A DNA stretch of 9,897 bases, from positions 1 to 9,897 of the forward strand of contig JAGVBM010000205.1 in the NCBI GenBank assembly GCA_020059765.1, given 5' to 3'. This document shows positions 1-6,370 of this stretch, in pieces. The translations under genes were made by a program, and so were the position numbers. The number at the start of each line of letters is the position of its first letter. Position 1 is the first letter of the stretch. The notes under the pieces are model-generated. The model saw only the letters and a list, made by a program, of their open reading frames with translations, had not been told where the DNA came from and did not search any database. Source of the stretch: Bacillota bacterium. GTDB taxonomy: Bacteria; Bacillota; Bacilli; Tumebacillales; Effusibacillaceae.

Positions 1-912
1 CCCGTATCGCTGAAACGGCATGGAACCAGCCAACCACTGGATCCGGCTAGGGATCAACTGCTTGGCTTCCCGTAAAGTCTCTTCTATGTTTTTTACGAGA
101 CGCAGTGGAGAAGTGGTGGGGTCGGGACGAATTTCAGCCAATGGAAACCGGCGTCCGTCCCTCCCTATACTTAGCGCATCACTGCCTACTTTCCCTTGAC
201 GCGGAAGAAACTTGGATGCAAGCACCATTTTCCCTTCCCCATTACGAAGCATGAATTCGAGATCCGTTCCCATGACAAAATTGGCGGGAACAGGCGACTC
301 GTTAATCTTGATCCAATTGCGAATTCCATCCACATACTCATCCAACAATTTGTCTTTCAAAGCAGGAGCCGGTGATACATCCAACACATATGCGAATCCG
401 CGAGGAGTAATTCCCAGGCTGACCAGTCCAAAATCCAACCCCAATGCATGAACCGCACGAACAGCCAGGCGGGTCACCCTTACTGCGTACCGATCTTCAT
501 CGAGCGAAACTTCCCGAAAATGATGGTTGATCTGGGAAATTCGACGATCCAGCCAGATAGATTTTCCATCAGATCTATACATGGAAAGAGCTCGCATGTT
601 GAAAACCGGCACTCGGTAATGGCGGGACAGAACAATTTGTTTCTCCTGACCCGATTCACTCGAAAGCGGGCATCGAATTCCGTTCATCTGCAGGATGGAG
701 AGCATTTGTTGGCGCGTCCGCGTAGCTTGAATCGCTTCTCTCACGTTCAGCACATGCTCCAGCCAATATTCTCTTCCATCCACATTCCCCCAACGAATAA
801 CCCGATCCTGACTGGTGACTGGGTCCATACTCTCTACCCCGGTAAGTAGGGTAATCCGTCGTAAAATCCTCTTCGCTGTCGGTTGTCCCGAGTGCAGAAG
901 CAGGTACCCCAT
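1..912 (-). CDS. Putative amidoligase (phiEco32-type COOH-NH2 ligase) with ATP-grasp-like N-terminal half, 3' end cut by window
   Basis: The frame is open for 304 codons from an ATG at 912 to the window edge, so the C-terminus is missing. The start has an AAAGGAG 7 bases upstream. Residues 1-200 look like a shortened ATP-grasp scaffold: a helix-like ATRTRQQMLSIL stretch (63-74), then ALGLDFG (156-162) and VLDVSPAP (176-183), which aligns in pattern with the LGLDIG...IIEVNSKP end of the two upstream YheC/YheD proteins. Here the usual E-x-N metal ligands read D178-x-S180. From about residue 210 the pattern changes to GTDLEFM (215-221), ASKFLP (232-237), KVGSDA (241-246) and PLAEIRPDP (257-265), which I recognise as the phage phiEco32-like COOH-NH2 ligase family (glutamine-synthetase-like fold, forming amide bonds). 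The family's downstream His-rich motif would lie outside the window. It follows two ATP-grasp genes, 29 bases after the last one, probably in one operon. Domain names are from memory; substrate is unknown. Confidence 0.75.
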   Translation of the reverse strand, partial: MGYLLLHSGQPTAKRILRRITLLTGVESMDPVTSQDRVIRWGNVDGREYWLEHVLNVREAIQATRTRQQMLSILQMNGIRCPLSSESGQEKQIVLSRHYRVPVFNMRALSMYRSDGKSIWLDRRISQINHHFREVSLDEDRYAVRVTRLAVRAVHALGLDFGLVSLGITPRGFAYVLDVSPAPALKDKLLDEYVDGIRNWIKINESPVPANFVMGTDLEFMLRNGEGKMVLASKFLPRQGKVGSDALSIGRDGRRFPLAEIRPDPTTSPLRLVKNIEETLREAKQLIPSRIQWLAGSMPFQRYG

Positions 913-941
913 TTCGGATCTCCTTTCTCCAGATCAACGAT

Positions 942-2327
942 TTACGCAGTTCCTGTCAGATACTTTCCGTAGAGAAGCGGACGGCGGAAGGATTCCATAA
1001 CAATCTCCATTGAACCTTGTTCGGTAACCGGTTTTTTCCAAGGCTTCGAATTCACTTCAATAATCCAGACATTTCCACTGTTGTCTATTCCGATATCAAG
1101 CCCCATCTCTCCCAATTGCATGCCGGATACCTGCTCCATGACAGGTGGAATCGTATTGACCAGGCTGCGTATTTTACGCTGTATTTTTTTAACATCTTCT
1201 TTGCCGGGATAGATCTCTTTCAGTATTTTCAAGAGAGGGAGAGCTTCCCCGCCGCTGCTCAAATTGGACGTTATATCTCCCGATTGGGCGATCCGGCAAA
1301 CCGCTTTTGTACGTATCCATTTTCCATTCTTGCCTTTTTGCATAAGAATCCGAATATCAAACGGTCGATCCAAATAGGTTTGCAAGTGCAGCGCTTCTTG
1401 CACAATATAGGATCTTTTGGTCAAACGTTTTTTCAGTTTCTTGAGCAGTCCTTTTGCGGATTGGGTGTACCCTTGCGTTTGAATCCCTCTTTGTCCTTTG
1501 ATCTGGTAGTAATACCGTCCGTCAGCTAAGCGCAGTACTTTGATAATTCCCATGCCGAGGGAACCGTGAATCGGCTTCATGTAGACCTGTTTATGCTGTT
1601 CGAGGAAGGCGGCTGTTTGATCCGGATCTTGATGCTTGATGGTTGCCGGCAAGTAATCTTTCGTCGTTTCATGTTCCGTCAACCATTGATGAACCTGCCA
1701 CTTGTCAAAAAACCCCTGATTAAAGTAGGAATTCCCCAAAGTTTTGACCAGTTCTTGCTTCATGGCTGCTACATCGGGAAGTTTTTCAAACTTGCGGGAG
1801 ACGATTTGATCGTAGACAACGTCAGGAAACGGTACATCGCGCATGTTCCACTTTACGACTCCGTTTTTCTTTTGCATGACATATCCGCGGAGGGTTGACT
1901 TGAATCCTGTTTGTGACAGCATCTCCTGCATCCCGAACACATAGGCAAACATTCGTTCATCCGCAGCAAGGGTCAGCAAGTGTTCGAATATAGGAATTTG
2001 CTGACCGCGAATTTCCCCATTTTGAAATTTCAGATTTGCAAGAATCCCGAAAACGGGCCCGATGTGCAGGATCTCATCCTTGTAATACAGATTCAAATTG
2101 CTTCCTTCAGCCAATGCCAACTGATCAATTACATCCGGAGTACAGGAAAACGATTTCCGCCCTGCAACCAAAGGATTCATGACGCGAATCTGAGAGGTGA
2201 TTCCACCGCAGCGAACTTGATAGCTTCCGGGTTGGATTCGCAGATCTTTGCATACCGTTTTGGACAGAAAGATGACCCCCCGGTAAGCAGAGGAGACAGA
2301 TGTAATCGTGATGGGTACTTTAATCAA
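942..2327 (-). CDS. YheC/YheD family ATP-grasp protein (second of a tandem pair)
   Basis: A 461-residue member of the YheC/YheD (endospore coat-associated) family. The N-terminus (about 1-50) is a small beta-rich segment with FLSKTVCKDLRIQPGSYQV; IGPVFGILANL (89-99) is a family signature. The ATP-grasp part follows: YMKP with K251 (nucleotide lysine), VQEA with E311, FDIR with D324 and R326, TSNLSSGG (353-360), and IIEVN with E424 and N426 (metal ligands). All key positions look intact, so it is probably a working carboxylate-amine ligase; the substrate is unknown. Start choice: the longest frame begins with GTG at 2342, but its upstream region has no good ribosome site, while a GGGGAG lies 7 bases before the TTG at 2327, so I prefer TTG. 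It begins 29 bases after the first YheC/YheD gene ends and is followed by the amidoligase gene, suggesting one operon. In B. subtilis yheC/yheD are sporulation genes. Confidence 0.88.
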   Translation of the reverse strand: MIKVPITITSVSSAYRGVIFLSKTVCKDLRIQPGSYQVRCGGITSQIRVMNPLVAGRKSFSCTPDVIDQLALAEGSNLNLYYKDEILHIGPVFGILANLKFQNGEIRGQQIPIFEHLLTLAADERMFAYVFGMQEMLSQTGFKSTLRGYVMQKKNGVVKWNMRDVPFPDVVYDQIVSRKFEKLPDVAAMKQELVKTLGNSYFNQGFFDKWQVHQWLTEHETTKDYLPATIKHQDPDQTAAFLEQHKQVYMKPIHGSLGMGIIKVLRLADGRYYYQIKGQRGIQTQGYTQSAKGLLKKLKKRLTKRSYIVQEALHLQTYLDRPFDIRILMQKGKNGKWIRTKAVCRIAQSGDITSNLSSGGEALPLLKILKEIYPGKEDVKKIQRKIRSLVNTIPPVMEQVSGMQLGEMGLDIGIDNSGNVWIIEVNSKPWKKPVTEQGSMEIVMESFRRPLLYGKYLTGTA

Positions 2328-2356
2328 CGCGCATCTCCCCACTTCCGTCAGAAAAT

Positions 2357-3718
2357 CTAGAAGATGGAACGGTCGCTAAATCCAACTGTATACTTAGCAT
2401 ATTCAAGAGGCCGTCGGAGTGACAGTTCCCTAAGTTTTTGATCCAACATCTTCAACATTTTCCTCCCGGGCCTTGGATTGACTTCGATCAGCCAGGGATG
2501 CCCTGTTTTATCCAAGCCGAAATCGATCCCCAACTCACCCATTGAGCCCACTTTATTTTCCAAACGGTTGACGATTTGCAGCGAAAGGTCGTCCATTTGT
2601 TGAATACTTTTTGTGATTTCGTCGCCACGAAAACCTGCCAGTCGCAAAAAATCATAAGCATCCACTGCATCTCCGCCGGTCGACACATTGGTAGTCAGCC
2701 ACCCTTTTCTGGCCACCCGGGCTACCCGGGCTGTCACACTCCATATTCCTTCTCCGTTTTTCTGAATCAACCATCGAAAATCCGCCGTACGCCCGTACTC
2801 ATCTTGAATCAGGTCAATTCCTTGTTGAACAAGATAACCGCTCTGTCCCAAAAACCTTCTGCTCATCCAACCGCGACTTTTGGCCACATTGAATTGAAGC
2901 GAACGAATTTGATCGGCAACTTGAAATTCAATTTGAATCTTTCCCAATGACTTGCGGCTGACGCGATAAACATGCTTTCCCTGCATTCCCCATACAGGTT
3001 TGACATACACAACCGGAAAACGTTTCAACAGGCGGAAGATGTCGCGTACCGTTTGTATCCGATTGGTATGGGGAAGATAGGAAGTCAAATCGGGATCGTC
3101 GGATATCATGCGGTAGACGTCCCATTTCGAGCCGATGGTACGGGACAACATCTCTCCGTGATCCATTTCCAGCCAGGCCGCTTCCTGTTCAATCACTTTC
3201 TTCCATTTCACCGGCGTATAAATATTTTTCCGAATAAAAAAATCAGGCCAAGGACACGGCCGCTGCCGCCAGTATCCGGTACGCGAATCGAATAACCAAC
3301 TGAGAGCCAGCTTGTTTTCATGATCGAGACCGCCTGCGGAAATGACATAAAACGGAACATGCAAGTCGTTGGCAAGTTTGGTCATATCCTGAAACACTCC
3401 CGTGTTGCTGGAAAAAGGATCTTTCAATCTTTCACTGTATATTGCATACGCGGCAACAAACGGCCCAAATCGAATCCGATCTTTTTCCACTTTCCAGCTC
3501 AGCGGCACAGGAGGCAAAAGCAAGTATTCAATTACATCTTGCGAAAGAGAAAGATGGGATTTCTTGTGTGATTGAACGATGGCTCTCATATAGCGCTTTC
3601 CGGCCGTCACGAGTATTTTGTCGCCGTCTTTCCATTGAAACGACTCTGCCCATGGTTTTGGAAGACGGATGGTTCGTTGTCGATTCCGCAAAATTTTCAC
3701 TTTACCTTTTCCAACCAT
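2357..3718 (-). CDS. YheC/YheD family ATP-grasp protein (first of a tandem pair)
   Basis: A 453-residue YheC/YheD-type protein. The N-terminal segment (about 5-50) reads RTIRLPKPWAESFQWKDGDK, reminiscent of an AbrB-like swapped-hairpin strand pattern (inference). FGPFVAAYA (84-92) corresponds to the family's IGPVxGI motif. In the ATP-grasp region I see YVKP with K240, ADFRW with D313 and R315, TTNVSTGGD with N344, and LIEVN with E412 and N414. The position that is glutamate in the neighbouring copy (VQEA) is VQQG here, Q299. Start choice: the frame opens with GTG at 3739, but AAAGGAG sits 8 bases before the ATG at 3718 and inside the would-be longer protein, so ATG 3718 is preferred. It is the first gene of the leftward cluster, with two terminator-like hairpins between it and cotE. 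The two tandem copies are clearly paralogues but diverged. The enzymatic product is not known for the family. Confidence 0.88.
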   Translation of the reverse strand: MVGKGKVKILRNRQRTIRLPKPWAESFQWKDGDKILVTAGKRYMRAIVQSHKKSHLSLSQDVIEYLLLPPVPLSWKVEKDRIRFGPFVAAYAIYSERLKDPFSSNTGVFQDMTKLANDLHVPFYVISAGGLDHENKLALSWLFDSRTGYWRQRPCPWPDFFIRKNIYTPVKWKKVIEQEAAWLEMDHGEMLSRTIGSKWDVYRMISDDPDLTSYLPHTNRIQTVRDIFRLLKRFPVVYVKPVWGMQGKHVYRVSRKSLGKIQIEFQVADQIRSLQFNVAKSRGWMSRRFLGQSGYLVQQGIDLIQDEYGRTADFRWLIQKNGEGIWSVTARVARVARKGWLTTNVSTGGDAVDAYDFLRLAGFRGDEITKSIQQMDDLSLQIVNRLENKVGSMGELGIDFGLDKTGHPWLIEVNPRPGRKMLKMLDQKLRELSLRRPLEYAKYTVGFSDRSIF

Positions 3719-3745
3719 TTGCTGTTCTCCTTTCGTCACGGAAAG

Positions 3746-3766
3746 AAAAAAGGGGCTCTGCAGCCC
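3746..3766 (-). terminator. Second terminator-like hairpin between cotE and the YheC/YheD cluster
   Basis: Read on the minus strand: GGGCT, loop GCAG, AGCCC, then C and six T. The stem has only 5 pairs but is all strong. It lies immediately downstream of a longer terminator and ends about 27 bases before the next start codon, so it could also act as an attenuator or 5' mRNA stem for the YheC/YheD transcript. Confidence 0.6.
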
Positions 3767-3772
3767 ATAAGG

Positions 3773-3801
3773 AAAAAACGAGCGACGCAGGAGTGCGTCG
3801 C
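3773..3801 (-). terminator. Rho-independent terminator of cotE
   Basis: Read on the minus strand: GCGACGCA, loop CTCC, TGCGTCGC (8 perfect pairs), then TCG and six T. It begins one base after the cotE stop codon. This is the strongest intrinsic terminator in the window. Confidence 0.88.
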
Positions 3802-3802
3802 G

Positions 3803-4339
3803 TTAATCCTCAAACTCTTCGTCATCTTCGAAGATATCCTCTTCCAACGGTTCGTCATCTTTTTCACTGGGTGGGTCGCTGACCAGAACATACACTTTTG
3901 TTCTGCCCATGACTTCCACGGAAAGTTCTTTTTCTACCCGAACCAAAATTTCGTTACCTCCGTCAACAATGGTCGCGTCCAAACAATTCGGCTGCTGCAG
4001 AACCTTCACCGACACTTGCATGCCTTCCCGAGTTGCCAACGGATCCAGTTCACGCAAGGGAACTTGTTGAATGTAAGAAACAGTATCCTTTGCTACCCCT
4101 GTTTCCGTGTTGCCGTTGTAGGAATACCATACGTTTACGTCAAATCTGCCATGCACCTCGACAAAATCTCCGACCAATTCCGCATCGCACGAGTGATTCA
4201 TTACCCAGCATCCGCCGATTGTGGATGGCCGGTTGGCAGGACGCATGGTGTACGTTGTCTGCGAATATTTGCTGCCTTTTCCGCAAACGGCTTGCGTATA
4301 GATCTCCCGGCAACGTACATCCTTGTCAAAGTGTGCCAT
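3803..4339 (-). CDS. cotE: Outer spore coat morphogenetic protein CotE
   Basis: 178 residues, matching the known CotE length (about 180). Recognised by REIYTQAV near the N-terminus (11-18), the PSTIGGCWVMNH block (38-49), DVNVWYSY (67-74), VLQQPNCL (113-120) and a strongly acidic tail (159-178, nearly all D/E). CotE is made in the mother cell and assembles between inner and outer coat layers, recruiting most outer-coat proteins through its C-terminal part. The start ATG has GAGGAGGT 7 bases upstream. In B. subtilis cotE is transcribed from SigE- and SigK-dependent promoters; I could not find a convincing match to either here. The gene stands alone: a terminator follows directly, and a long gene-free region precedes it. 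mutS, the usual downstream neighbour in B. subtilis, is absent; YheC/YheD genes take its place. Confidence 0.96.
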   Translation of the reverse strand: MAHFDKDVRCREIYTQAVCGKGSKYSQTTYTMRPANRPSTIGGCWVMNHSCDAELVGDFVEVHGRFDVNVWYSYNGNTETGVAKDTVSYIQQVPLRELDPLATREGMQVSVKVLQQPNCLDATIVDGGNEILVRVEKELSVEVMGRTKVYVLVSDPPSEKDDEPLEEDIFEDDEEFED

Positions 4340-4422
4340 TCAGCTACCTCCTCTTTCAAGTAAGTAACGTGCAGGCCATCGGTTATCAGCTTCAGCTCGC
4401 ATAAACCATAGCCCAATACGTT

Positions 4423-4452
4423 GCATAGCGCAAAATGTACTACATGCTATGC
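4423..4452. repeat. Bulged palindrome upstream of cotE
   Basis: On the plus strand GCATAGC (4423-4429), a 5-base insert, ATGTA (4435-4439), one C, then TACAT (4441-4445) directly joined to GCTATGC (4446-4452). The two arms therefore pair over 12 positions with a single 5-base bulge on one side. It has no T tract, so it is not a terminator. It lies 84-113 bases before the cotE start and could be an operator or a leader structure. Confidence 0.5.
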
Positions 4453-4605
4453 GTGACATATGCATTAGGTGCATCCGCCCGTATGTGAATCGGTTATAGG
4501 CCGACGTTCCCGCACACCCTTCAGATGCCCCTGGTCATCTGTCCCTATATCCTATGCCGGGCACAATAGTTGGGTACTCGCGGAACCGCCCATTTTTAAA
4601 ATGAT

Positions 4606-4637
4606 AAAAATCCAGCAACAGCTTACACTGTGGCCGG
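4606..4637 (-). terminator. Probable terminator of the YtkA-like lipoprotein gene
   Basis: On the minus strand CCGGCCACAG, a 6-base loop TGTAAG, then CTGTTGCTGG, followed by ATTTTTATC. The 10-position stem has one G-U pair and one C-T mismatch. It lies 35 bases after the stop codon at 4672. Confidence 0.55.
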
Positions 4638-4671
4638 ATTATGACTTACTGTGCAATCGATTTGAACCGAA

Positions 4672-5070
4672 TCAAGGTTGGACCTGAATCTGAAATTTTA
4701 AAGTTGCTCTTTCGTGTGAACTCTGAATCCGTGCATAGACTTCCCAAGTCTGATCCATTGCAAATTTTCCGGTACCTGTATAAACGCCCGGCTTTTCGCC
4801 CTGTTTCATTTCCACCACATTACGGCCGTGGTCCATCTCTTTCATTTCCAAATGAAGTTCGACTGTGGCATTCGGCACCGGTTGGCCGGAACGGTCATTA
4901 AGCGCGAGCGTAAACTGTGCCGGACTCTTTGCACTGGGCGGGTTCGGCGAAGTGGTCAGTTTACCGGAAAAATTGCCGTCTTGTCCGACGGATTTCGAAT
5001 CCTCCCGGCCGCATCCAGTTGCTAGCAATACCGTAGAAAACAACAACATGGCGATACGAATTCGATTCAT
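4672..5070 (-). CDS. YtkA-like secreted lipoprotein
   Basis: 132 residues. The N-terminus is a lipoprotein signal: positively charged start (N2-R5), hydrophobic core (A7-L16) and a lipobox LATGC with Cys20 as the lipidated residue, so the protein is expected on the outer face of the cytoplasmic membrane. Residues about 36-130 form a single small beta-sandwich-like domain with LALNDRSGQPVPNATVELHLEM, a DHG and a PGVYTGTGKFAMDQTWEV stretch, which fits the YtkA/FixH-like family. Members of that family are often near copper or respiratory genes, but nothing here confirms such a link and the role is unknown. The ATG has AAAGGAG 9 bases upstream. It is transcribed divergently from the small plus-strand gene at 5148, with a 77-base shared promoter region, and appears monocistronic with a terminator near 4606-4637. 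Confidence 0.8.
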   Translation of the reverse strand: MNRIRIAMLLFSTVLLATGCGREDSKSVGQDGNFSGKLTTSPNPPSAKSPAQFTLALNDRSGQPVPNATVELHLEMKEMDHGRNVVEMKQGEKPGVYTGTGKFAMDQTWEVYARIQSSHERATLKFQIQVQP

Positions 5071-5101
5071 TTCATTTGACTCCTTTTTGATAAGCGATCT
5101 G

Positions 5102-5125
5102 TCTAACGGGCAGGCTAACGAACAG
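5102..5125. repeat. Tandem 12-base imperfect direct repeat in a divergent promoter region
   Basis: TCTAACGGGCAG (5102-5113) is followed directly by GCTAACGAACAG (5114-5125); 9 of 12 positions agree. The repeat lies between the divergent lipoprotein gene and the small plus-strand gene, just before the latter's ribosome binding site. Its spacing of about one helical turn would suit a regulator binding site, but this is inference. Confidence 0.4.
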
Positions 5126-5147
5126 TACAGTGAAAGGTGGGAATCCT

Positions 5148-5342
5148 ATGCCAAATCACAAGGACATCTTCCGAAACAAATTCGATTTTGCAAGGGAAGA
5201 ATTTGCCACCGAACTGTACAAGCCTCCCGGAATTCCGCGTCCCCGGGAAAAAAAGTCGCAAAAAGTCCAATACACCAAGTGGGATTTCACCCACAAGGCC
5301 CTTAAACGGCAAATGCACGAGAAGCTTGGCCGTGGAAGGTAA
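5148..5342 (+). CDS. Small basic protein of unknown function
   Basis: 64 residues and the only rightward gene in the window. The longest frame starts with GTG at 5130, but AAAGGTGG lies 7 bases before the ATG at 5148, so that start is chosen. The protein is highly charged with no membrane segment, signal peptide or cysteine. It has an aromatic/charged N-terminal part (IFRNKFDFAREEF, 7-19), a proline-rich turn (YKPPGIPRPRE, 24-34), a lysine-rich stretch and the motif VQYTKWDFTH (40-49), ending in GRGR. I do not recognise the family. That it is real is supported by its own ribosome site, by a terminator 14 bases after its stop, and by its position in a gap with no other gene. In this sporulation-rich neighbourhood a spore-associated role is possible but unsupported. 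Confidence 0.72.
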   Translation: MPNHKDIFRNKFDFAREEFATELYKPPGIPRPREKKSQKVQYTKWDFTHKALKRQMHEKLGRGR

Positions 5343-5356
5343 TTGGATGTTGCGGC

Positions 5357-5383
5357 GACCCGCAGGCAACTGCGGGTCATTTT
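5357..5383 (+). terminator. Rho-independent terminator of the small plus-strand gene
   Basis: GACCCGCAG (5357-5365), loop GCAA, CTGCGGGTC (5370-5378): 9 perfect pairs, followed by ATTTTAATT. The T tail exists only on the plus strand. The hairpin may still slow leftward transcription coming from the gene ending at 5459. Confidence 0.82.
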
Positions 5384-5458
5384 AATTCAAATCTTGGAAT
5401 CTGCAGATGGTCCGTCTGCTTCACAAAGATGATGCATAGAGTGTCCAGGCGCAAAACG

Positions 5459-6196
5459 TCATATTTCCAACAGCATCCCCTTGCTGGCGATTTGCACATT
5501 CCGCTGAAAAAAGAATTCGGCCTCTTTGCGCACTGCTTCCTTGTCATATGCAGGGTCGATATGGGTCAAACACAGATTTTTTACATGTGCCCGGGTTGCC
5601 ATTTCTGCAGCCTGCAGGGTGGTCAAATGGCCAGCAGATGCAGAACCTTGTTCATGCATCATCCACGTCGCTTCACATAAAAAGAGGTCCGCATTTCGCG
5701 CAAGCGCCTCAACCGATTCGCTCGGCCCCGTATCGCCGGAAAAGACAAATTTCTTTCCGTTTGATTCCACCGCTATCGCCAAACAGGGAACCGCATGATT
5801 GGCATCCGTAAAAGTGATGTCGCAGCCGCACAACCTGATTCTGCTGTCCGATTGCAGCGGAACGGCTTTTACATGGTCCCGATACGATACCTCTAGAAAC
5901 TTTTCCGGAGGATTCTGATTCGCGTATACAATCAGCGGTTCTTGCCGTTTTCCTCGCATCCGTTCCACCATCACCGCATATTGCAATACACCCAAATCGG
6001 CCACATGATCGGCGTGGTAGTGAGTGATAATGACCCCTTTCAACGCAGACAGCGAAATATGTCGAACCATTTCCGCAAAAACCCCGCTTCCGCAATCGAT
6101 CAGGAACACTCCCTCTTCGGTTTGCACCAGGTAACCGGCAGTCGCTCCTCCCGGGGCCGGATAGGGAGCCGATTCTCCAAGAATGACAACCTGCAT
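5459..6196 (-). CDS. MBL-fold metallo-hydrolase, YhfI-like
   Basis: 245 residues of a metallo-beta-lactamase-fold hydrolase. The two-metal site is complete: H59-x-H61-x-D63-H64, H134, D155 (in FSGDTG) and H212 (in LTHIDP). The GGATAGYLVQ start, LIDCGSG (33-39), LFLCEATW (171-178) and SAGHLT (187-192) resemble B. subtilis YhfI and related phosphodiesterase-like MBL proteins from the RNase Z/arylsulfatase side of the superfamily. There is no long inserted exosite as in RNase Z, so tRNA processing is unlikely; the substrate is unknown. It has no signal peptide and should be cytoplasmic. Start choice: the frame opens at ATG 6217, but GAAGGGAAG precedes the ATG at 6196, and starting there gives the MQVVILG beginning typical of the family. 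It sits alone between two terminators, with an AT-rich 136-base leader. Confidence 0.88.
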   Translation of the reverse strand: MQVVILGESAPYPAPGGATAGYLVQTEEGVFLIDCGSGVFAEMVRHISLSALKGVIITHYHADHVADLGVLQYAVMVERMRGKRQEPLIVYANQNPPEKFLEVSYRDHVKAVPLQSDSRIRLCGCDITFTDANHAVPCLAIAVESNGKKFVFSGDTGPSESVEALARNADLFLCEATWMMHEQGSASAGHLTTLQAAEMATRAHVKNLCLTHIDPAYDKEAVRKEAEFFFQRNVQIASKGMLLEI

Positions 6197-6333
6197 GGCA
6201 TTTCTTCCCTTCTGCATGCACCATGAGTGGTTGAAAAAAACATCTTATTTTATCGAATTTCCACGAAAAATTTGATTTCCTCGGAAAAGCTTCCTATTTC
6301 TTATCAATTTATATCATATCTGATTTGACATTA

Positions 6334-6358
6334 CAAAACCCCTTCCGATTGAAGGGGT
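6334..6358 (-). terminator. Rho-independent terminator after the coiled-coil gene
   Basis: On the minus strand ACCCCTTC, a 5-base loop, GAAGGGGT, then TTTGT. Eight perfect pairs. It starts 12 bases after the stop of the gene ending at 6371 and closes the dipeptidase-PHP-coiled-coil run. There is no T tail on the plus strand. Confidence 0.82.
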
Positions 6359-6370
6359 CTGCAGTGTAGT

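Larger units (their letters stand above)
4340..4671. other. Gene-free region upstream of cotE
   Basis: 332 bases without a convincing gene. It holds the cotE leader and presumably its promoter(s), a bulged palindrome at 4423-4452, a small inverted repeat ATGCA/TGCAT at 4460-4474, another (CAGATG/CATCTG) at 4522-4541 and the terminator of the lipoprotein gene at 4606-4637. No clear SigE or SigK promoter pair was found by eye. Confidence 0.6.

Noticed and set aside
656..937. A 93-codon minus-strand frame overlapping the amidoligase start
   Set aside because: It is in another frame from the 304-codon gene that carries the ribosome binding site and the recognisable domains; it is a shadow.
3572..4363. 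A 263-codon plus-strand frame opposite cotE
   Set aside because: Shadow of cotE and the terminators; low-complexity composition and no ribosome site.
4340..4474. A 44-codon minus-strand frame starting at ATG 4474 and ending immediately before the cotE ATG
   Set aside because: No spaced ribosome binding site before the ATG, composition unlike a protein (several Cys, Trp and Met), and it runs through the palindrome and the cotE ribosome site. More likely leader DNA.
4522..4541. CAGATG/CATCTG inverted repeat as a terminator
   Set aside because: Only 6 pairs with an 8-base loop and no T tract on either strand.
6197..6333. A SigA promoter for the MBL-fold gene in its AT-rich leader
   Set aside because: Several TATGAT/TAAAAT-like boxes exist on the minus strand, but none has an acceptable -35 box at 16-18 bases.
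6325..6353. Perfect TTGACA on the plus strand as a SigA -35 box
   Set aside because: The expected -10 position 17 bases on reads ATTGAA inside a terminator stem, and no plus-strand gene follows.
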